DNA of 64,000 nt from Endozoicomonas sp. G2_1. Lineage in GTDB: Bacteria; Pseudomonadota; Gammaproteobacteria; Enterobacterales; Alteromonadaceae. The notes under the pieces are model-generated. The model ran no database searches. It was not told the DNA's origin and was given only the letters and a program-made list of their open reading frames with translations. The stretch is taken from assembly GCF_017744155.1 (NCBI RefSeq), contig NZ_JAGHQT010000001.1, forward strand, positions 124,001 through 188,000, written 5' to 3'. Of this stretch, positions 62,925 through 64,000 are shown piece after piece (the stretch's first letter is position 1; every line of letters begins with the position of its first letter). Made by a program: the position numbers and the translations under genes.

Positions 62925-63410
62925 CACTTAATTTCAGAGCTCTAAACTGATCATAATTTACTGGTTAGGACCGTTTATTAACCAGTAAATTCGCAGCAAA
63001 GCCCAACCATAAAGCATTTTATTTATCTATTAAAAGTATATTCTCGCTAGAAATTGATGCTTCCGCGGTAAACAGTTGTATCTAAAATATCTTCACACGT
63101 ATTTTTAGTAACATTGGCATTAGTAAATTGACAACATCGGCAAATTTACGACTAAAGTAGTAAGTTGGCTTCATCTTTTACTCGAACTCGCGCTAGTTCC
63201 CAATGCATCTAGCTTTCACTTATTTCACCTACACTTTTTCACTAAAAAACTACGGGAAAACCCGTAGAAAAACTCCGTAGTATTCCGGATTTTACCTACT
63301 AGGCGTCTGCTTTATTGTTTACCTCGACTTGGGGACAGTACTGTTTGCGTGGCTCAACTATAAAAACTCCGCCGCTGTTGCAGTGCTAAATAATACAAAT
63401 AGGTGAAACA
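62925..63410. promoter_or_regulatory. Upstream region of the DcaP-like porin with palindrome
   Basis: CTACGGG-AAAA-CCCGTAG (63250-63267) is a perfect 7-bp dyad, and a related half-site CTCCGTAG...TTCCGGA follows at 63273-63289. TATAAA at 63360-63365 may be a -10 without a good -35. This looks like an activator-dependent promoter. On the minus strand the dyad plus T-run also has terminator shape. No gene lies in the region. Confidence 0.45.
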
Positions 63411-64000
63411 ATGAAAAAGCTAGCAATTACTTTAGCTGTTTGTTCGGCACTGGCCAGCACAGCATCAAACGCCGAATATAGCGTAGATATTAACGAAGAC
63501 CATACCTTGTCTTTTGGTGGTTACTTTAAAGCGGATTTGCGCAACGTTCAGGGCGATTTAGCTTACTTAGATTTCTGGATTGGCAACAATCGCGTACAAC
63601 CTAACACCAATGAAACTCGCTTCAACGTTCGAGAGTCTCGTTTTAACATCAAGTACCTAAACACTAAAATCAAAGCAGTTCTCGAGTGGGACTTCTACGA
63701 CGACCAACAACCTACTGGCGCTTCTGAAACGGTCACTGGTGGTCATTCGCTGCGTTTACGCCACGCTTATGTTGAATACGACAAGTGGACGTTAGGCCAA
63801 ACGTGGTCAACCTTTATGCCATTGGTATCAATTGCTGATGCACTTGATTTTGGTGGTGCCCATGTCGGCCAAGTATTTATCCGTCAAAGTCAAATTCGCT
63901 ACACTAACGGTGGCCTTGAGTTAGCTTTGGAGAATCCATCAACGCAATCGGGCGCAAGCCAATCCATTCCAGATGTTGTTGCCCGCTATACTTTCAAAGG
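63411..64000 (+). CDS. DcaP-like outer-membrane porin (partial, C-terminus beyond the window)
   Basis: The frame starts at an ATG with AGGTGAAA upstream and runs open to the window end (196 codons). It has a signal peptide (MKKLAITLAVCSALASTASNA) and a DcaP-like start (HTLSFGGYFKADLRNVQGD, ETRFNVRESRFNIKY, LRLRHAYVEYDKWTLGQTWSTFMPL). DcaP proteins are trimeric outer-membrane channels for dicarboxylates and other small anions. The substrate here is unknown. Confidence 0.8.
   Translation, partial: MKKLAITLAVCSALASTASNAEYSVDINEDHTLSFGGYFKADLRNVQGDLAYLDFWIGNNRVQPNTNETRFNVRESRFNIKYLNTKIKAVLEWDFYDDQQPTGASETVTGGHSLRLRHAYVEYDKWTLGQTWSTFMPLVSIADALDFGGAHVGQVFIRQSQIRYTNGGLELALENPSTQSGASQSIPDVVARYTFK

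Noticed and set aside
63241-63267. Palindrome considered as a terminator of a plus-strand gene
   Set aside because: It is followed by A, not T, on the plus strand. On the minus strand it has terminator shape, but no minus-strand gene lies upstream.

Overview
The window looks like chromosome from a marine gammaproteobacterium of the order Alteromonadales, probably close to Colwelliaceae (Thalassotalea/Colwellia type). The basis is the gene families and their order (apt-dnaX-ybaB, syd/queF, ppnN-xni, an IDH3-like NAD-type isocitrate dehydrogenase, DUF3192 lipoproteins), base composition in the mid-40s percent G+C by eye (not computed), and a secreted beta-glucan-degrading gene set. No tRNA, rRNA, CRISPR array or intact insertion sequence was seen. 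The assignment rests on gene content only.

Layout. Bases 1-9260 hold a divergent cluster of exported proteins: an SH3-domain protein (cut by the left edge), an HzsA-like beta-propeller lipoprotein with two CxxCH motifs, a CxxCH secreted protein, a LamG lipoprotein with two CxxCH motifs and a Tat-exported DUF1501-like protein. A near-perfect inverted pair of 17-bp sites lies in the shared promoter region. This cluster is the best candidate here for a poorly described system. ApbE, a GDPD lipoprotein and an orphan periplasmic binding protein follow. Next comes the core block ybaB-dnaX-apt, where dnaX keeps the slippery heptamer, SD-like element and hairpin of the E. coli programmed -1 frameshift.

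Bases 16811-17329 (minus strand) encode a CsrB-type regulatory RNA, the clearest unannotated element. It has about 35 GGA motifs in about 519 nt, a strong intrinsic terminator, and a perfect GacA/UvrY-type palindrome about 180 bp upstream of the inferred start. Bases 17734-25704 carry a duplicated large lipoprotein, a DUF962 protein, a GNAT enzyme, a DUF2789 protein, a MITE-like element, an ECF sigma/anti-sigma pair and an alginate-export-type porin.

Bases 26590-45712 form a beta-glucan (probably laminarin) utilisation region: TonB receptor, multidomain GH16 lipoprotein, LytS/LytTR two-component system, two sugar MFS transporters, two GH3 enzymes, a clan-A TIM-barrel hydrolase and a free-standing ExoP_C-like domain protein. 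The inferred route is cleavage and uptake of beta-1,3-glucan at the outer membrane, then transport of oligosaccharides and glucose inward and final hydrolysis by GH3 enzymes that lack visible signal peptides.

The rest is mixed: a DUF3192 lipoprotein, a KfrA-like protein, an exported RidA, an AraC/SRPBCC // hydrolase/SDR accessory block (47.4-50.8 kb), a TPR protein, syd/queF, an M61 peptidase, a diguanylate cyclase, ppnN-xni, a second DUF3192 protein, isocitrate dehydrogenase, small unknowns, and a DcaP-like porin cut by the right edge.
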